A DNA stretch of 9,552 nt from positions 1 to 9,552 of the forward strand of contig JAZURZ010000034.1 in assembly GCA_045606465.1 (NCBI GenBank), written 5' to 3'. The position numbers and the translations under genes are program-made. This document shows positions 6,929-9,552 of the stretch, piece by piece. The notes beneath the pieces were generated by a model. It was not told the DNA's origin and did no database searches. It saw only the letters and a program-made list of their open reading frames with translations. The DNA is from CAKSQL01 sp045606465. GTDB lineage: Bacteria; Bacillota; Clostridia; UBA1381. Numbering within the stretch: position 1 is the stretch's first letter; each line of letters starts with the position of its first letter.

Positions 6929-6957
6929 TTGACTTTTAGACAGAAAACGTCTATAAT
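6929..6957 (+). promoter_or_regulatory. promoter of the secreted phosphoesterase gene
   Basis: TTGACT (6929-6934) and TATAAT (6952-6957) are separated by 17 bases, very close to SigA consensus. The start near 6964 gives a 38-base leader with AAGGAG (6988-6993), 8 bases before the ATG. The spacer holds palindrome O2, so this strong promoter looks built to be repressed. Confidence 0.85.
6937..6953. promoter_or_regulatory. putative Xre operator O2
   Basis: TAGACAGAAAACGTCTA is a perfect 5-bp palindrome (TAGAC-N7-GTCTA). It fills the spacer of the rightward promoter and overlaps the first two bases of its -10 box, so a bound repressor would block RNA polymerase. Two sites one helical-turn multiple apart suggest cooperative binding (inference). 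Confidence 0.65.
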
Positions 6958-7001
6958 TATTTTGTGAAAAGAAAAACAATTTATAACAAGGAGATTAAAT
7001 T

Positions 7002-9407
7002 ATGAAAAAAATTATCAGCATTTTTCTTCTGATGAGCATAATTTTGGGCATAGCTCCCCCGTCTGCCTTTTGTTCAGAATCAGAAAATAATTCTCTTAGC
7101 AATGAGGTTATGACACTTTCAAAAGAAGTTGAAGACATTTCACCTTTGATAAAATATAGAATGAATTTTGCAGTCGGAAGCATAAATACTGACGGGTCTG
7201 TAGGCACACGACGTGACGGAATTGTAACAAAAACTGCCGAGCCTCTTTGTTATGATTTTAAAATATCAGTAACCTACAACACTTCCCTTTACGACTTATA
7301 TTATGGAATTTATAAAGATGATGGCACCTTTGCATATCTTCGAAATACAAGCGGAAATTTAATAATCTCTGCAGGCACAAAATTTCGTCTGTGGTTAAAA
7401 TATAAAAATACAAAAGTTTGTTTAGAAACTATTTACGAAGATATTTTCTACGACCTTAAAATAAGCTCCCACAAAGATGTAATTGACAAAGAAACTCTTT
7501 TTAACGAGGGTATTTTTACCACAAAAACACCTCTTGATTGTTTAGAAGAGGTTTATCTTGTTGGCGAATTTGAAAATAAAGATATAAATATTATGCAAAT
7601 CAGAAAAAATTTCTATGCAGAAAAAAGCGACAACTATTGGACTACCCTCTACTTATCTTATGCAGACGACAAATATACTCCCTTTGCAGAATATAGACTT
7701 ATTTCAGATGAGCCAATAACTAATTTTGATAAAGACACCCCCATTGTTCTTACAACAAATGGCTATACTTCTTCTCCTGAAGTTGCCTACGCCCTTATAG
7801 ATTTTAACTCACTTCCTGACAACTACAGCGTTCAGCCTCAGGTTTCTTTAAATGTAGAAAAAGCAAAAAATCTCGCTTTTAACCCCCAAATCAACTCTTA
7901 CTTAATAAACTCTGCAATCGGGGAAGTTTCCCAAGAAAAAGACGTTCTTAGCGGCTACACAAAGGACGAGTCGGATTTAATTCATAAAGAAATTTATGCA
8001 TCTGTTGATAAGAACCCTCTTTTATCACCAATTGAAGGATTAAAGGAAATTTATCTTGTAGGAGTAGATGAAAACCGTGAACTGATACTTACTCAGTTAA
8101 GAAAAAATTACTATAACGGAAAAAATTATATTTCATCTTTAGCAGTAGCTTATAAAGATGATCCTGACAAAATAATAGCACGCTTTTCATATTCTTCAAC
8201 AGACTCACATAGTGATAAATACAATTCTAAAAAAATTATTCCGCTTGAGAGCTATTATTCAAGTGTCAGAGGATATGCCTTTATTGATTATGGCTTAATT
8301 TCTGACAACACTTCCTATTGGAAAGCAAAAGAAATTAACAAAGACAACGTAGTACAACTTTCTGCTTGTCCTAATATTAATAATTATTTGCTTTCTTTGG
8401 ACGCATATGATGGAATAATCAAACTTAATAAAGATGTTGAACATCTTGTACTTCAGGCAGGAAAATCACGCTCATCAAGATTTTCAGATACTCTTACTCC
8501 CCTGCAATTTGTATATTTTACAGATGTTCACTCACAAAAGCTTGCATGGGAAAGAATTGTAGAATATATCAACTATTATGAAGATTATATACAATTTGCA
8601 ATCCATACAGGCGACTATTGTGGTTCATATCAGAGCACATCATTAAATTTGTACGAAATTGCAAAACCTGAAAATCGCATTATCTACAATGCAGTAGGAA
8701 ATCATGATACATATAAAGAATACAAATCAAGCGGTATAGTAAAAGCAACTCAAGAAGAAATATACAATATAGTTTTTCCAGACACGCAAGGCTGGGAAGC
8801 AAGCTTTGGAGAAGAGGAAAATGCTACCTATTATTATAAAGATTTCTCCGAATCAGGCATCCGCTTAATAGTCTTAGACGACCAACAATGGTCAGATGCG
8901 CAAAAAAATTGGCTTGTTGGGGTTTTGAATGATGCAAAAGAAAATAACCTTTCAGTCATAACTGCATCGCATATGTTAAGCGGTGACATTACAAAAAGAG
9001 TAGATTGCACCTTCACTCCAACCGATAATAATTCTTCCTTTTCTTACAAGGGCGGCAACTTGTTTGAAGATGTACTTGTTAATTTTAAAAACAATGGCGG
9101 AACTCACATTGCTCACTTTTGCGGTCACAACCACTTTGATGACATAGGCTACACAAAAGGCGGAATATTAAATATTCAATCAGAATGTGCCTCAGGCGGC
9201 TCTTTAAGCGGTGTAAGCGACGACAGACTGGAAAGTGTAAGAATACAAGGCACAAAAAGCTATGATTGCTTTAATGTGGTGTCAATTGATGTCAACACTA
9301 AAAGACTAAAAATTGTCCGCATCGGCTGTAATAGTAATGCATCACTTTTAGGAAAAACTGTACTCTGCTATGATTGGAAGAATGAGAAAGTTATTTCAAA
9401 TTATTAA
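7002..9407 (+). CDS. secreted multidomain calcineurin-like metallophosphoesterase
   Basis: An 801-residue protein with an N-terminal signal peptide (KK, then a hydrophobic stretch to about residue 19; likely cleavage near AFC-SE at 22-26), so it is exported. Residues 50-140 resemble the beta-rich domain found in clostridial surface and phage tail proteins (NFAVGSINTDGSVG, then YYGIYKDDGTF and a hydrophobic strand ending KFRLWLKY). Two copies of an unrecognised module follow (about 172-303 and 338-465). The C-terminal domain (about 500-770) has every metallophosphatase ligand motif: TDVH (Asp508, His510), HTGDY (Asp538), GNHD (Asn567, His568), ASH (His657) and GHNH (His709, His711). It should hydrolyse a phosphomonoester or diester outside the cell; the substrate is unknown. 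There is no LPXTG, transmembrane or S-layer anchor at the C-terminus, and the Cys24 context is not a lipobox. It has its own promoter under putative Xre operators and no clear terminator. Confidence 0.9.
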   Translation: MKKIISIFLLMSIILGIAPPSAFCSESENNSLSNEVMTLSKEVEDISPLIKYRMNFAVGSINTDGSVGTRRDGIVTKTAEPLCYDFKISVTYNTSLYDLYYGIYKDDGTFAYLRNTSGNLIISAGTKFRLWLKYKNTKVCLETIYEDIFYDLKISSHKDVIDKETLFNEGIFTTKTPLDCLEEVYLVGEFENKDINIMQIRKNFYAEKSDNYWTTLYLSYADDKYTPFAEYRLISDEPITNFDKDTPIVLTTNGYTSSPEVAYALIDFNSLPDNYSVQPQVSLNVEKAKNLAFNPQINSYLINSAIGEVSQEKDVLSGYTKDESDLIHKEIYASVDKNPLLSPIEGLKEIYLVGVDENRELILTQLRKNYYNGKNYISSLAVAYKDDPDKIIARFSYSSTDSHSDKYNSKKIIPLESYYSSVRGYAFIDYGLISDNTSYWKAKEINKDNVVQLSACPNINNYLLSLDAYDGIIKLNKDVEHLVLQAGKSRSSRFSDTLTPLQFVYFTDVHSQKLAWERIVEYINYYEDYIQFAIHTGDYCGSYQSTSLNLYEIAKPENRIIYNAVGNHDTYKEYKSSGIVKATQEEIYNIVFPDTQGWEASFGEEENATYYYKDFSESGIRLIVLDDQQWSDAQKNWLVGVLNDAKENNLSVITASHMLSGDITKRVDCTFTPTDNNSSFSYKGGNLFEDVLVNFKNNGGTHIAHFCGHNHFDDIGYTKGGILNIQSECASGGSLSGVSDDRLESVRIQGTKSYDCFNVVSIDVNTKRLKIVRIGCNSNASLLGKTVLCYDWKNEKVISNY
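7515..8396 (+). repeat. tandem protein module, two diverged copies inside the phosphoesterase gene
   Basis: Residues about 172-303 and 338-465 align in order. LEEVYLVGEFEN aligns with LKEIYLVGVDEN, IMQIRKNFY with LTQLRKNYY, VAYALIDFNSLPDN with RGYAFIDYGLISDN, and PQINSYLIN with PNINNYLLS. The offset is 166 residues. The copies have diverged at DNA level, so this is an old duplication. I do not recognise the module; predicted strands suggest a beta-sandwich binding domain. Confidence 0.75.
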
Positions 9408-9426
9408 AAATAAATTTTATAAAGTA

Positions 9427-9455
9427 TTGAAATTTACCATATTTTGAGATATAAT
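9427..9455 (+). promoter_or_regulatory. promoter of the gene starting at 9517
   Basis: TTGAAA (9427-9432) and TATAAT (9450-9455) are separated by 17 bases. The start near 9462 gives a 55-base leader. The TAGAC-N7-GTCTA palindrome is absent here, so this gene is probably not under the same repressor. Its presence suggests a new transcription unit, although no hairpin ends the preceding gene. Confidence 0.75.
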
Positions 9456-9516
9456 TTAAACATAGAATATATTTTAAAAAACATTTTAACTGACTTAGAG
9501 AGGGAGAAAAAATAAA

Positions 9517-9552
9517 ATGAAAAAATTATTATTGTGTGTGTTACTCGGAATA
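9517..9552 (+). CDS. start of a probable exported protein, cut by the window edge
   Basis: Only 12 codons are present (MKKLLLCVLLGI). The two lysines followed by a hydrophobic run are typical of the start of a signal peptide or N-terminal membrane segment. AGGGAG (9501-9506) lies 10 bases before the ATG, and a good promoter lies further upstream, so the start is well supported. The function cannot be told. It follows the secreted phosphoesterase in the same direction and may be a paralogue or a partner. Confidence 0.65.
   Translation, partial: MKKLLLCVLLGI

Noticed and set aside
6736..6939. 67-codon plus-strand open frame
   Set aside because: It is antisense to the Xre gene, whose protein has clear helix-turn-helix features. 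It has no ribosome binding site and runs across the operator/promoter region.
7062..7076. Lipoprotein signal (Cys24) in the phosphoesterase
   Set aside because: The residues before the cysteine are S-A-F. Phenylalanine at -1 does not fit a lipobox, so signal peptidase I cleavage is more likely.
9408..9426. Terminator after the phosphoesterase gene
   Set aside because: Only a short A/T-only repeat is present, too weak to call.

Overview
The window looks like part of a low-GC Gram-positive (Firmicutes), most likely gut-type Clostridia, chromosome. The evidence is AT-rich coding sequence, strong AAGGAG-type ribosome binding sites, near-consensus SigA-like promoters with 17-base spacers, a perfect CIRCE heat-shock operator, and TGT and HtpG sequences that read as clostridial. 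I could not run a search, so placement below class level is not supported. No tRNA, rRNA, CRISPR array, insertion sequence or phage integrase was seen.

Layout. A metal-dependent amidohydrolase (15-1184, +) ends at a bidirectional terminator that it shares with convergent htpG (1300-3141, -). htpG has its own promoter with a CIRCE operator just upstream. Behind it, on the same strand, is a compact two-gene aromatic amino acid operon: a DAHP synthase with an N-terminal regulatory domain (aroF, 4077-5090) translationally coupled by an ATGA overlap to prephenate dehydratase (pheA, 3268-4080). This operon is divergent from tgt (5383-6513, +), the tRNA-guanine transglycosylase of the queuosine pathway. 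A 292-base intergenic region holds one clear promoter for each direction. tgt ends at a strong bidirectional hairpin.

The right third is the accessory-looking part. A small Xre-family repressor gene (6593-6881, -) is not open in the six-frame sense: it is split by one extra base in a run of nine T. It is divergent from a secreted 801-residue protein (7002-9407, +) with a complete C-terminal calcineurin-like metallophosphoesterase domain behind a lectin-like N-terminal region and two copies of an unrecognised module of about 130 residues. The 120-base region between them carries two 17-base palindromic sites (TAGAC-N7-GTCTA type), spaced 25 bases apart and placed on the promoter of the secreted gene. 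This is the classical layout of a self-regulating repressor and its target, with a switch-like mutation in the repressor. A second gene with a signal-peptide-like start begins at 9517, behind its own promoter, and runs off the window.

Taken together, the left two thirds are ordinary housekeeping and stress genes. The novelty, if any, lies in the repressor/operator/secreted phosphoesterase module between about 6590 and 9552.
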